A stretch of 64,000 bases of DNA from Lunatimonas sp. GTDB taxonomy: Bacteria > Bacteroidota > Bacteroidia > Cytophagales > Cyclobacteriaceae. Below are positions 36,041 through 44,844 of the stretch, one piece after another. The notes beneath the pieces were generated by a model. The model saw only the letters and a program-made list of their open reading frames with translations, was not told where the DNA came from and searched no databases. The stretch covers positions 1 through 64,000 of the forward strand of contig NZ_JAFIEU010000028.1 in the NCBI RefSeq assembly GCF_020832325.1, given 5' to 3'. The position numbers and the translations under genes were made by a program. How positions within the stretch are numbered: the first letter of the stretch is position 1; every line of letters begins with the position of its first letter.

Positions 36041-36122
36041 GTCATTGCGAGGAGCGAGGTACGAGCGACGAAGCAATCTTTTCCATGGATGAGATTGCTT
36101 CGTCGTACCTCCTCGCAATGAC
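36041..36122. repeat. Long inverted repeat between hsdM and hsdS
   Basis: GTCATTGCGAGGAG at 36041 reads inverted as CTCCTCGCAATGAC ending at 36122. The inner arms AGCAATCT/AGATTGCT extend the complementarity across nearly the whole 82 bases, with a four-base asymmetry. This is the well-known GTCATTGCGAGGAGnnnnACGAAGCAATCT family of dispersed repeats. A partial third piece (TCCTCGCAATGCC) follows at about 36147-36160. Transcribed as part of the operon, it would form a large hairpin just before hsdS. Confidence 0.8.
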
Positions 36123-36195
36123 GTTCTATAGTTTGCTTTTTGTTGCTCCTCGCAATGCCGTGAAAAAAGCAGGTTTCTTGGTTCGCATGGACGTT

Positions 36196-37635
36196 TTATT
36201 TTAAAGCTTCGGTCAATACGTTGATAATCTCCTCCTGAATGGCGGAGATCTTCTTTTCGGTGGCTTGGTACTTTTTCAGCAGGACTTCGGGACTATCGAG
36301 GTCATCGGCTTCCTGATGGGGATTTTTCATATCGAGGTTGAAGCCACGAGCGGCGATTTCTTGGGCAGACACCTTCCAGGCATATTGGCTGTAGGCTTCG
36401 TTTTCCCGGTCATTCCACCAGGCTTTTTCGAGGTCGAATTCTTTGATATGGATGGGTTTGCCTTTGTTGTAGCTCTTGACTCCCTCGGGATAGGGATGCT
36501 CGAAGTACCAGATATCCTGAGTTTGTCTTCCTTTTTCAAAAAAGAGCAGGTTGGTCTTGATGCCCGTATAGGGATTGAAGACGCCATTGGGTAAACGGAC
36601 GATGGTATGCAGGTTGCAGCGTTCCATCAGTTCTTCTTTGATGCGGGTTTTCACACCTTCACCGAAGAGCGTCCCATCCGGCAGGACCACGGCGCACCTT
36701 CCTCCATCCTTTAGCAGGCGGATAATCAGGGCCAGAAATAGATCGGCGGTTTCCTTGGTGCGAAACTTCTGAGGGAAATTGGTCTCCGTCCCGTCCTCTT
36801 CCACCCCACCGAAAGGCGGGTTGGTGAGGATAATGTCCACCTTGTCACTCGCTCCCCAGTCTGCATAGGGCTTGCTGAGGAGATTATCTCTCCGCACGGC
36901 AGGCACATCAAAGCCATGGAGCATGAGATTTGTCGTGCATAGCAAGTGGGGGAGGGGCTTTTTCTCGATGCCACGGATGGTAGATTGGAGGTCGCGTTCG
37001 TCTTGGTCGTTTTGGACGAGTTGCTTCTTGTGATCGATCGCACAGGTCAGGAAGCCGCCTGTACCGCAAGCCGGGTCGAGGACCGTTTCCTTGAGTTGGG
37101 GATTGACGATATCGACCATGAATTGGGTCACTGCACGCGGGGTGTAATACTCTCCCGAGGAACCCGCAGACTGCAATTCCTTGAGGATGGTTTCGTAGAG
37201 GTCGTTGAAGAGGTGACGGTCTTTGGAACTGTTGAAGTCGATTCGGTTGATCTGATTGATTACCTGACGGAAAAGCGTTCCGTTTTTCATGTAGTTGTAG
37301 GTGTCCTCAAAGACCGAGCGGATGATTTTGGCCTGAGGGCTGATGCTGATGTCCAATTCCTTGAGGGCCGGAAAGAGCTCATTGTTGATAAAGTCCATCA
37401 GGGCATCGCCGGTGAGGCCCTCCTCGTTGGCTGCCCAGTTCTGCCATTTGAATCGCTCTGGAATTGGGCTTCGGTAGTCGTCGATGGTGATTTCCCATTC
37501 TTCTTCTTTATCGGAAAAAATCTTCATAAACAGCATCCAGACCATTTGCGAGATGCGCTGCGCATCGCCGTCGACTCCTGTGTCCTTCCGCATGATATCG
37601 CGGATGCCTTTGATATTGGTGGTGATTGTGGTCAT
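36196..37635 (-). CDS. hsdM: Type I restriction-modification DNA adenine methyltransferase HsdM
   Basis: The protein has 479 residues. The N-terminal HsdM_N helical domain (about 1-140) is followed by an N6-adenine methyltransferase. Motif I is VLDPACGTGGFL (about 185-196) and motif IV is NPPF at 272-275 (DIILTNPPFGGVEEDG). GEYYTPRAVTQFMVDIVNP and the late motif GVFNPYTGIKTNLLFFEKG are typical. Two copies join one HsdS to form the methyltransferase. The C-terminal coiled coil (LLKKYQATEKKISAIQEEIINVL) probably packs on HsdS. It lies 9 bases downstream of the AlbA_2 gene in the same operon. Confidence 0.97.
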   Translation of the reverse strand: MTTITTNIKGIRDIMRKDTGVDGDAQRISQMVWMLFMKIFSDKEEEWEITIDDYRSPIPERFKWQNWAANEEGLTGDALMDFINNELFPALKELDISISPQAKIIRSVFEDTYNYMKNGTLFRQVINQINRIDFNSSKDRHLFNDLYETILKELQSAGSSGEYYTPRAVTQFMVDIVNPQLKETVLDPACGTGGFLTCAIDHKKQLVQNDQDERDLQSTIRGIEKKPLPHLLCTTNLMLHGFDVPAVRRDNLLSKPYADWGASDKVDIILTNPPFGGVEEDGTETNFPQKFRTKETADLFLALIIRLLKDGGRCAVVLPDGTLFGEGVKTRIKEELMERCNLHTIVRLPNGVFNPYTGIKTNLLFFEKGRQTQDIWYFEHPYPEGVKSYNKGKPIHIKEFDLEKAWWNDRENEAYSQYAWKVSAQEIAARGFNLDMKNPHQEADDLDSPEVLLKKYQATEKKISAIQEEIINVLTEALK

Positions 37636-37644
37636 TAGGATGAT

Positions 37645-39144
37645 TTATATATTTCTATCCTGTTTATCTTTCTTGAGTAGTTGTAAAAAGGCAATTCCCC
37701 GATTAGTTATTCGATATTGTTGGTTTTTACTTTTGGGCTTTTCCGGGATTGTCCATTCGATTAATGACTTTTCCAACAAGTTATTCAGGGTCTTTTTCAA
37801 TGGTCCTGAGATGTTTTTTTGCCCCAAGTTTGAAGCTATTCCCTTGGTGTTAATATCCTTAGTTGAAATTACTTTTATAACTTTTGTGAAAAGAGACTCG
37901 TGCTCTAACTCGTGCTCTAACTCGTGCTCCAACTCGTGCTCCAACTCCTGTTGCAACTCCTGTTGTAACTCCTGTTGCAGTAAATAATGGGTATTTACAA
38001 AGCTCACCCTAAAAGCCATCCCAGGTTCGCTCCAGTTGAGCTTTATTTCCGGATATTCTTTTAAATCATCCGCTATCAGCTGCAATCCATTTCCCCATTG
38101 TTCAATCAGGCCGAGTCGTTTGAAAACAGGAGCAAGTACTTTATTTCTCACGTCAGACTGTCCGGCAGACATCTCGTCAAAATCTACCGAAGGCATCAAC
38201 TTGCCAGGACTCGTGATTTCCATTTTATCGTCAAAAATGGCAATTTTTATGTCTTTCCCGGTGAGTGAATAGTCTCTATGGATGACTGCATTTCGAATAA
38301 CTTCACGTAGCGCTATGATGGGGTATTCCCAGCGGTCGTTTCTGTAAACACCATCATAATTTTTAGTCCCTTCAGAAATATGACGTTTCACAAAATTCAA
38401 GGCTAGCTCGGCATGGCCAATAATACTGCCTGAAAAAGATTTTTGATCTATAAAATTACCCGGTTTAGTTCCTTTGAACCGGGGGCATTCAATTTTTGCA
38501 TTGGGAAAAAGCTGCTCTTTAAGTTTATCATTTGAAAGAAGAATAAGTGCATTAGAAGCTCGCTTTTGCCCCTGTTCATCGACAATAAGATCGAGTTTTT
38601 CAAGAACATTCTCGGTTAATTCTTCCTTTGTTTTCTCCTTAAAGAAAGTCGCGAATTCATCCAAAGCTAATTCCCGAAAATCTTTTGAATAAGTGAGTTC
38701 CGCATCAAAAGAGATATTAGCAGCCAATCTCTCCAGACGCAGTATGGTATCCCTATCACCTAATCTATTGGATGAACCTACGCGAACAAAAGTACCGCCC
38801 TCTTTTCCTTTATTTTTTAAAAAGTAGGGAGGGTTATTTCCTCTATGGATGTACACTCTGATGATGTGCTTACCTTCTTCTGTAAGGAATGAGACCTCTG
38901 GTTGAACAACAGGCGTGCAGGAGTCATGGATAATGTTGCTGATTTTATTTTCTACTCTGTCCAATTGGTTCTCAGAAATCCCTACCAATTCTCTGGGATT
39001 GTTTTTGATTCCAATAAATACCTCTCCACCTGCATCGTTTGCAAAAGCAATCACTGTCTTGGCAAAGTCTGCATTGGAAGGCAATTCTTCTTTGAACTCC
39101 AGCCTCCTCCCCTCAGGCAATTTTATCTTATCCGCTAATTTCAA
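37645..39144 (-). CDS. AlbA_2 (Schlafen-type) ATP-binding regulator in the type I RM operon
   Basis: The protein has about 499 residues if started at TTG 39144, one base after the hsdR stop. The N-terminus then reads KLADKIKLPEGRRLEFKEELP, where AlbA_2 domains usually begin. The ATG at 39219 would overlap hsdR by 74 bases. Domain order: AlbA_2 putative DNA/RNA-binding domain (about 1-140, AFANDAGGEVFIGIKNN), a middle region, and an HATPase_c_4-like domain (EVIRNAVIHRDYSLTGKDIKIAIFDDKMEITSPGKLMP, about 285-325). A repeat-encoded linker (ELQQ, ELEH units) precedes a C-terminal winged helix (GIASNLGQKNISGPLKKTLNNLLEKSLIEW). Often mislabelled as RecG-like helicase or transcriptional regulator. 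Its role inside RM operons is unknown. Confidence 0.85.
   Translation of the reverse strand: MKLADKIKLPEGRRLEFKEELPSNADFAKTVIAFANDAGGEVFIGIKNNPRELVGISENQLDRVENKISNIIHDSCTPVVQPEVSFLTEEGKHIIRVYIHRGNNPPYFLKNKGKEGGTFVRVGSSNRLGDRDTILRLERLAANISFDAELTYSKDFRELALDEFATFFKEKTKEELTENVLEKLDLIVDEQGQKRASNALILLSNDKLKEQLFPNAKIECPRFKGTKPGNFIDQKSFSGSIIGHAELALNFVKRHISEGTKNYDGVYRNDRWEYPIIALREVIRNAVIHRDYSLTGKDIKIAIFDDKMEITSPGKLMPSVDFDEMSAGQSDVRNKVLAPVFKRLGLIEQWGNGLQLIADDLKEYPEIKLNWSEPGMAFRVSFVNTHYLLQQELQQELQQELEHELEHELEHELEHESLFTKVIKVISTKDINTKGIASNLGQKNISGPLKKTLNNLLEKSLIEWTIPEKPKSKNQQYRITNRGIAFLQLLKKDKQDRNI
37897..37980. repeat. Seven in-frame 12-bp tandem repeats
   Basis: Seven consecutive 12-base units run without interruption. 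Two are CTCGTGCTCTAA and two CTCGTGCTCCAA, followed by three CTCCTGTTG(C/T)A(A/G)-type units. On the coding (minus) strand they encode ELQQ-type and then ELEH-type tetrapeptides in the linker before the winged helix of the AlbA_2 protein. The unit is a multiple of three, so slippage would change linker length without a frameshift. Confidence 0.92.
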
Positions 39145-39145
39145 G

Positions 39146-41527
39146 TTATGCCGATTTATAAATTTCCTTTTCCAATTCCTTAACGGCCTCCTCAAAATCC
39201 TTTCCTTTTCCAAAAGCACGTACCAGTTCCACCGGTGAACCTAACTGATTGAGCGGCTGTACCTTCAGCACTGAACCCTGCTCGATGGTGGTGATTCCCT
39301 CTTGCTCATACTTATCCAAAAGCGCATGGAGTACGGCTTGGGCTTGTTCCCCATATTTGGCAAAGTAATTCCGCTTGCGCACTTGCTCGGCCCGTTCCCT
39401 TCGCGTGAGGGGAGGCTGATCAAATGCCACATGGCAGATCAAATCAAAGTCGTCCAATTCTTTTCCGACCTCTTCCCGGAGCGCTTCCAAGAGAATCCCC
39501 TGCTCGGCCAGTTCGGCCAAAAGTACTTCTTTTTTCTCAGCATCTGTCCAGCGCTGTATAAACTCATCGAGTGAACCGAAACGCTGATCGATGTTCTTTC
39601 GGGTGTAATCCTTGAGCGACTCGGTTATTAATCTTCCGTCGGCGCCAAAGTATTGAACCCGTTCGTTGATCACGGTCACAATGACATCATTGACATAGTA
39701 CTTTCTCGGTTCGGCATCCGGATCCTCTTCGTCAATGCGTATGTCCGGCGGAGGAGATTTTAGTCTAGGTCTTTCTGGTTCGCCCACGGTAATTCCATCG
39801 TCCTCCTCTTCATATCCCCCCTCTTCCGGCGGTACAGGAGAATCCTCTATTCCCGGTTCATAAATCTGCACGGGCTCTCCATCAAAATCCGGATCGGCAA
39901 AAAGGTTGGTGGCTTTTCTGAAATCCATGATGGTGAAAAAAAGCTTTCCCTCTGCTTCTCGGATTCGGGTACCCCTGCCGACGATCTGCTTGAATTCGGT
40001 CATGGAACCGATGTTGGCTTCCAGCACGATCAGCTTGACCATTTTGGTGTCGATCCCTGTAGTCAGCATTTTGGAGGTAGTAGCAATCACAGGGAAGCGC
40101 TCTTCCACGTCGGTAAAATTGTCCAGTTCCCGTTTGCCCACTTCATCGTCGCCGGTGATCTTGACCACATATTGAGGATAGTTAGAAACCAAATCTGCAT
40201 TGGCATTGATCAGGGCTTGGCGCATGCGTTGGGCATGCTCGATATCGATGCAGAACACAATCGTCTTGGCAAATCGATCAGTGGCTTTGAGAAATTCGGT
40301 GATCTTCTCAGCAATGACTTGAGTTCGCTGATCGATGACCATTTTTCGGTCATAGTCTTTCAGGTTGTATATCCGATCTTTGATCTCGTGCCCAAATTTG
40401 TCCAGCATCCCTGAAGTGGGTCTCCAGCCCTCGTCCAGATTGGTGGTGATTCGTACTACTTTATATGGAGCCAAAAATCCATCCATAATCCCTTGTTTGA
40501 GGGAATAAGTATAGACAGGCTCTCGATAATAATCCATATTGGAAATATCCTTGGTTTCCTTGGGAGTAGCGGTCATGCCGATTTGGGTAGCCCCTTCAAA
40601 ATAATCTAAAACGTCCCTCCAGGCAGAAGCTTCGGATGCCGAACCCCGATGACACTCATCCACCACGATCAGATCAAAAAAGTCCCTGCTGAATTCCTTG
40701 TAGGCGTTTTTCTCTTCCTCGTTGCTGGTAAGGCCTTGGTAAAGCGCGAAGTAGATTTGGTAGGACTTGTCAATCTTTCGGTTTTTGATGATGTGCATGA
40801 TATCATTTCCGAAAGGGGAAAAGTCTCCGTTTTTCGTCTGGGTAAGGAGGGCATTCCGGTCTGCTAGGAAAAGAATCCGCTTTTTGATCCCAGCTTTCCA
40901 AAGTCTCCAAATCAGGTTGAAAGCAGTGTAGGTTTTGCCTGTTCCGGTCGCCATGACTAGCAGGATCCGATTTTGGCCTTTGGCAATGGCTTCAATCGCA
41001 CGATTGACCGCATTGGCCTGATAATACCGCAGATTCATCCCCGAATCATCCGTGTAATAATCCTGCTCCACTACCTCTCTTGCCTGATGCGTCTCAATTC
41101 CTTTGTGCTTCAAATACTTTTCCCAAAGCTCCTCTGGAGAAGGAAATTCGTCCATTGTCAATTCTCTTTCCCTTACTTCCAGATTGGTCTTGTCATGGAA
41201 TACAAAAGAGTCTCCATTGGAAGTGAAGACAAAGGGAAGCTGAAGGATTTCTGCGTATTCTAATGCCTGCTGCATCCCCGAACCGACCCCTTTTTTATTG
41301 TCTTTCGCTTCGACGATGGCTATCGGAATGTCTTTTTTGTAGTACAGAATGTAATCCGCTCGCTTTCTTTTACCTCGGGTGTGCAATGAGCCTTGGACGA
41401 TGATTCGTCCATCGGTAAAAAAGACCTCTTCTCGGACCTGCTTTTCGATATCCCAGCCCGCTTTTTTCAACGCTGGTGTGATAAACTTGGTGCAAATATC
41501 CCGCTCAGAAAGGCTCTTTTTGTACAT
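39146..41527 (-). CDS. hsdR: Type I restriction endonuclease subunit HsdR
   Basis: The protein has 793 residues from MYKKSLSERDIC (ATG 41527). The N-terminal PD-(D/E)xK nuclease is visible as RADYILYYKKDIPIAIVEAKD (Asp at about 58, Glu-x-Lys at 73-75). Helicase motor: Walker A LVMATGTGKTYTAFNL (about 191-206), motif II VVDECHRGSASEASAW, motif III GMTATPKE, and motif VI VGRGTRIREAEGKLFF. The C-terminal region carries the EcoEI-type R C-terminal domain that contacts HsdM/HsdS. The enzyme translocates unmethylated DNA and cuts at a distance. It is the first gene of the operon hsdR, AlbA_2 gene, hsdM, hsdS; the AlbA_2 reading frame follows almost immediately. Confidence 0.96.
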   Translation of the reverse strand: MYKKSLSERDICTKFITPALKKAGWDIEKQVREEVFFTDGRIIVQGSLHTRGKRKRADYILYYKKDIPIAIVEAKDNKKGVGSGMQQALEYAEILQLPFVFTSNGDSFVFHDKTNLEVRERELTMDEFPSPEELWEKYLKHKGIETHQAREVVEQDYYTDDSGMNLRYYQANAVNRAIEAIAKGQNRILLVMATGTGKTYTAFNLIWRLWKAGIKKRILFLADRNALLTQTKNGDFSPFGNDIMHIIKNRKIDKSYQIYFALYQGLTSNEEEKNAYKEFSRDFFDLIVVDECHRGSASEASAWRDVLDYFEGATQIGMTATPKETKDISNMDYYREPVYTYSLKQGIMDGFLAPYKVVRITTNLDEGWRPTSGMLDKFGHEIKDRIYNLKDYDRKMVIDQRTQVIAEKITEFLKATDRFAKTIVFCIDIEHAQRMRQALINANADLVSNYPQYVVKITGDDEVGKRELDNFTDVEERFPVIATTSKMLTTGIDTKMVKLIVLEANIGSMTEFKQIVGRGTRIREAEGKLFFTIMDFRKATNLFADPDFDGEPVQIYEPGIEDSPVPPEEGGYEEEDDGITVGEPERPRLKSPPPDIRIDEEDPDAEPRKYYVNDVIVTVINERVQYFGADGRLITESLKDYTRKNIDQRFGSLDEFIQRWTDAEKKEVLLAELAEQGILLEALREEVGKELDDFDLICHVAFDQPPLTRRERAEQVRKRNYFAKYGEQAQAVLHALLDKYEQEGITTIEQGSVLKVQPLNQLGSPVELVRAFGKGKDFEEAVKELEKEIYKSA

Positions 41528-41734
41528 GATGAAAAGTCGGAAAAAACGATTTAAGTCTAAAGATAAGGCATTGAGCCAAAAAACCTGAATTAGCACCTAA
41601 AAACGTGCTTCAAAAGGAGCGATATCACAGACCTCAGTACAGCGGGAATACCGTCTTTTAGACAATCCGTTAGCTGATTCCGCTCCTTTCCAGACGAACT
41701 GACCACCTCATATATTCCCTTTAAATGCGGTACC

Positions 41735-43642
41735 TTATTCCTTCTTCAGGTGCTGTTGATTTGCGATGGCCTCGGTCACCAGCAGGGGCCGGTTGAAAAC
41801 ACGTACTTGGATCACTTCACCGCTCAACTTGGTGCCGATCTGTAGTTCGGAGGATCCCTGTGGACTCTTGAAATAGGGACTAAATCTTCCCCAGCCAAAC
41901 TGCCGCTCATCGCCGCCGTCATTGAACACGCCATCCACCACAAATGAGATGATCTTGGGCCCTCCGTCCACTATAATGCTCGCTACGTGCTCTTTACCCG
42001 TTTTCAACGTCCCCGGATCGCTGTCCCATACCGCACGTGTTTGGCCATCGTTCATCTGGATCTCCAACGTACCCCTCTCGGAAATGGCAACCCACCACCC
42101 TTTACCGGATGAATCCCGTGCATCCAGCAATACCTGGCCTCCCTTCAGGCTAGCTAGCGTGAACCATAACTCTAGGGTAAACCCAGACCTAACATTCAAA
42201 CCCCTAAAATCAGACGTATTGGGATCTTGTGAACGAAACGTGGGCATGCTCGGAGCAGGGACCACCTGGGGAAATCCACCGCCTTCATACTTCCAGTTTA
42301 GAATCAGGCCTTGCTCGGTATTGGATTTGTTGTCAGGTTGCCCCCAAAGTATCTCCAAGAATTTAGGGTCGATTTTATGTAAACGGGCAATGTCTTTTTG
42401 GGTTTCCGTGATATAATAGTTTCCCTCTTCTTCTACTAAATCTGGATAGCTGATTCGGATCAGGGGGTCATCATCATACAGCAATACCTCCGGCTGTGAC
42501 CAACGAATTACCTTTCCCTTCTCACTGTCGACCTCTATACCTCCCGATACCCATACCGGGTTCCGGTCGTTGTAGCCGATTGCGCTGGGATTTGGATGTT
42601 CTCGGATAAACCTTCCTCCGTGGTTGTGAAACCAGTACAAATACTTGCCATTTTCAACCTTCCAGGCAAAGTTGGCTGCCCTCGGGTTCTTCATCAGCCT
42701 TCCGTTCGCAAACCTCATGTATTGGGGTGCATCCCAAGTCCTACCCTCATCCCGACTGTAGCTGTATACCGGATGGCCATCAAGGGACCGGTACACCGCG
42801 AAGAAACTTTCGTCGCTCAAAATGGAATAACTATGCTCTGCAGCGATTGGCCCCCCACCGGCAGGTGTCCGTAGACCGATGTCGCCATCCGGTAGCGTAC
42901 GCCAAATGGCATCCCTTGGATCCTCTACGGCAAAGAGGTTTTCGCTCTGCAGCAGTACGCCCTCGTTGGAGGTGAAAAAACCTTCACCAAAACCGCCCAC
43001 CTTGGTAAGCGGCACGAATGCGCTCCCTTTGTGCGCGAATGCCTTCCCAACGTTCCAAAAGAAACGAATCGCACCTCCATACACATTGTTCCTGTCGATC
43101 TCAAACTCCCTTACGGGTATAGTGATCCTATCTTTTGACCAGGTTTTGCCGTGGTCGTCCGAATATTTGAACACGAAGTACCCCTGACTGTCCACCCTCC
43201 GCACAATGCCATCCCTATATGGTGGGTTATCACCTTTTATTTCCCTTACGTTGTCTGTATTGTGGTTATAGAAAACGAAAATACGGCCGGATGGAGCCTT
43301 CAACAGCACCGAATAGGAGGCTTCCGGTCCATCACTAGGTTCTATTTCAACCATCGCTTCCCAAGTTTTGCCCCTGTCGAGACTTCGCTGACTGATGATG
43401 TGTTGTCCCCGGTCGCCCTCGTGGCCCAGGCCGGTAGTCATGACGCACAGCCACGCGCCGTCGTCGGTTTTTAAGATATACGGTTGGTCGCTGTACGTCT
43501 TATCGGGAATGATGATACCATTTTGGAGGTTGCGCCAGTCGTCGGTCTGCGCAAGCAAATCATAAAGAGGGTTTGCTAAAAAAACAACAATGAAAAACAA
43601 CCTAAATAGTATGAACAGGGAAAGTGTCTTCGTCATATTCAA
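41735..43642 (-). CDS. Secreted sialidase-like (BNR repeat) protein with a LamG/ConA-type domain
   Basis: The protein has 635 residues. The N-terminal signal is LFRLFFIVVFLANPLYDLLAQ (about 11-31). The six-bladed sialidase-type propeller follows with Asp-box repeats SLDRGKTW, SDDHGKTW and SRDEGRTW (about 80-330). An arginine- and tyrosine-rich segment follows (AIGYNDRNPVWVSGGIEVD, then LIRISYPDLVEEEGNYYITETQ). The C-terminal 170 residues form a LamG/concanavalin-like domain (SGFTLELWFTLASLKGGQVLLDARDSSGKGWWVAI). Sialidase-fold exoenzymes act on several sugars and some are not glycosidases, so the substrate is open. The gene stands alone; the 138 bases ahead of hsdR (41597-41734) hold only an AAAGGAGCG/CGCTCCTTT inverted pair. 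Confidence 0.8.
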   Translation of the reverse strand: MNMTKTLSLFILFRLFFIVVFLANPLYDLLAQTDDWRNLQNGIIIPDKTYSDQPYILKTDDGAWLCVMTTGLGHEGDRGQHIISQRSLDRGKTWEAMVEIEPSDGPEASYSVLLKAPSGRIFVFYNHNTDNVREIKGDNPPYRDGIVRRVDSQGYFVFKYSDDHGKTWSKDRITIPVREFEIDRNNVYGGAIRFFWNVGKAFAHKGSAFVPLTKVGGFGEGFFTSNEGVLLQSENLFAVEDPRDAIWRTLPDGDIGLRTPAGGGPIAAEHSYSILSDESFFAVYRSLDGHPVYSYSRDEGRTWDAPQYMRFANGRLMKNPRAANFAWKVENGKYLYWFHNHGGRFIREHPNPSAIGYNDRNPVWVSGGIEVDSEKGKVIRWSQPEVLLYDDDPLIRISYPDLVEEEGNYYITETQKDIARLHKIDPKFLEILWGQPDNKSNTEQGLILNWKYEGGGFPQVVPAPSMPTFRSQDPNTSDFRGLNVRSGFTLELWFTLASLKGGQVLLDARDSSGKGWWVAISERGTLEIQMNDGQTRAVWDSDPGTLKTGKEHVASIIVDGGPKIISFVVDGVFNDGGDERQFGWGRFSPYFKSPQGSSELQIGTKLSGEVIQVRVFNRPLLVTEAIANQQHLKKE

Positions 43643-43725
43643 TGCAGTTTTTTTGAAATCGAATTAGGGATTTTTGTGCGGGGTTCATCACGAGGTTACC
43701 GTGCAAATCCTTACCAATGGGAATT

Positions 43726-44130
43726 TCACACCTTTCTTCTCCACACAAAAGCGTACAACATAAGCACTTTGGAATACCTCACATTCCACGGCGTGAATAG
43801 GACTGCGGGGATAAAGATCATCAAATAGTAATGCCACAATTTGGGACTTTCGAAGATAAGGTAGGTGAGCACGCCAAATACTACAAAAATGGCTACTCCA
43901 AACGCGTAGGTAATAAACAGCGAGATTTGATAAAAGCCGGGTTCAGGCATGAAGTCATAGCCACAGACTGCACACTGTTTATTCAACTCGTTAAAGTTCC
44001 GCATATCGAGGGCACTGGATCTGAACATTTGCCCCCGGGTGCATACCGGACACTTGCATCCCAGCAAAGACGGAAACAAAGCGGCTCTTTCCTTCGTCCT
44101 ATCTATCTTAGGTGAATTCACGTTTTGCAT
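43726..44130 (-). CDS. DUF983 family zinc-ribbon membrane protein
   Basis: The protein has 134 residues. The cytoplasmic N-terminus has a zinc-ribbon pair (GCKCPVCTRGQMF at about 25 and KQCAVCGYDFMPEPGFYQ at about 52). Two membrane helices follow (SLFITYAFGVAIFVVFGVLTYLIF and YYLMIFIPAVLFTPWNVRYS), with a short tail VLMLYAFVWRRK. This is the DUF983 arrangement. These proteins are widespread in Bacteroidota and Alphaproteobacteria, and some lie near cytochrome oxidase genes; function is unknown. Nothing in the neighbourhood points to a role. Confidence 0.88.
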   Translation of the reverse strand: MQNVNSPKIDRTKERAALFPSLLGCKCPVCTRGQMFRSSALDMRNFNELNKQCAVCGYDFMPEPGFYQISLFITYAFGVAIFVVFGVLTYLIFESPKLWHYYLMIFIPAVLFTPWNVRYSKVLMLYAFVWRRKV

Positions 44131-44247
44131 GGTATCTATTCTTTTGAATGTGGAAGCAAAACTGGTTCAGTAGCATTACGGGATAGATTCAGGAGAAGAC
44201 CCGTTACCTGGCAACCTCGCGCTCCTTGGCTAATAGATGCTAAAAGG

Positions 44248-44790
44248 TCAATCCTTGTCAAATATCCTCATTTTACCACCAATATCCCACAGGGTGATCC
44301 CAATGCTCACAGAAATATTGAAAGAATGCTTGGTGCCCAGTTGGGGGATTTCTACCACATGGTCGACTTCGGCCACTACTTTTTCGTCTACTCCGAAGAC
44401 TTCGTTTCCAAATAGCAAAGCATGGGTAATTCCGGGCTGTGGCTGAAAGTGATTGAGGGAGACGCTGTGAGAAGCTTGCTCCAAGGCCACAGTCTGAATA
44501 CCCTCCTGTTTTAGCTTCTTGACCAGTTCCAGGGTATCGGGCACATGTTCCCATTCTACCGACTCGGTGGCGCCTAGCGCAGTTTTCTGAATCTCCCGGT
44601 GGGGTGGTTTTCCGGTAATGCCGCAGAGGTATACCTTTTGGACACGGAAGGCATCCCCGGTACGAAAGGCAGAGCCTACATTGTTGAGGCTGCGGACATT
44701 GTCCAGTACCAGGATCAACGGACTTTTTTCCACGGACTTGTACTCCTCCACCGACAGGCGGTCCAGCTCGTCCATACTCAATTTCTTCAT
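44248..44790 (-). CDS. SpoU/TrmH family RNA 2'-O-methyltransferase
   Basis: The protein has 180 residues, short, with a SPOUT knot only. The three SpoU motifs are visible: motif 1 LVLDNVRSLNNVGSAFRTGDAF (about 26-47, with the N...R of the family), motif 2 HALLFGNEVFGVDEKVV (about 122-138), and motif 3 VVEIPQLGTKHSFNISVSIGITLWDI (about 146-171). It methylates a ribose in tRNA or rRNA. Without an N-terminal substrate-binding domain it resembles Bacteroidota TrmH-like proteins whose target is undefined. It is a single gene upstream of DUF983 in the same direction. Confidence 0.9.
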   Translation of the reverse strand: MKKLSMDELDRLSVEEYKSVEKSPLILVLDNVRSLNNVGSAFRTGDAFRVQKVYLCGITGKPPHREIQKTALGATESVEWEHVPDTLELVKKLKQEGIQTVALEQASHSVSLNHFQPQPGITHALLFGNEVFGVDEKVVAEVDHVVEIPQLGTKHSFNISVSIGITLWDIGGKMRIFDKD

Positions 44791-44844
44791 GCTTCTATCG
44801 CGTTTTCCGGACGCAAAGATAACAGTATCGACCTACAAATGGAG

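Noticed and set aside
37897-37980. CRISPR-like short repeats
   Set aside because: The units are 12 bp with no spacers, and they are in frame inside a coding region.
41611-41689. AAAGGAGCG ... CGCTCCTTT inverted pair ahead of hsdR
   Set aside because: The arms are about 60 bases apart without a T-run or flanking repeat structure; chance or an old element end cannot be told apart.
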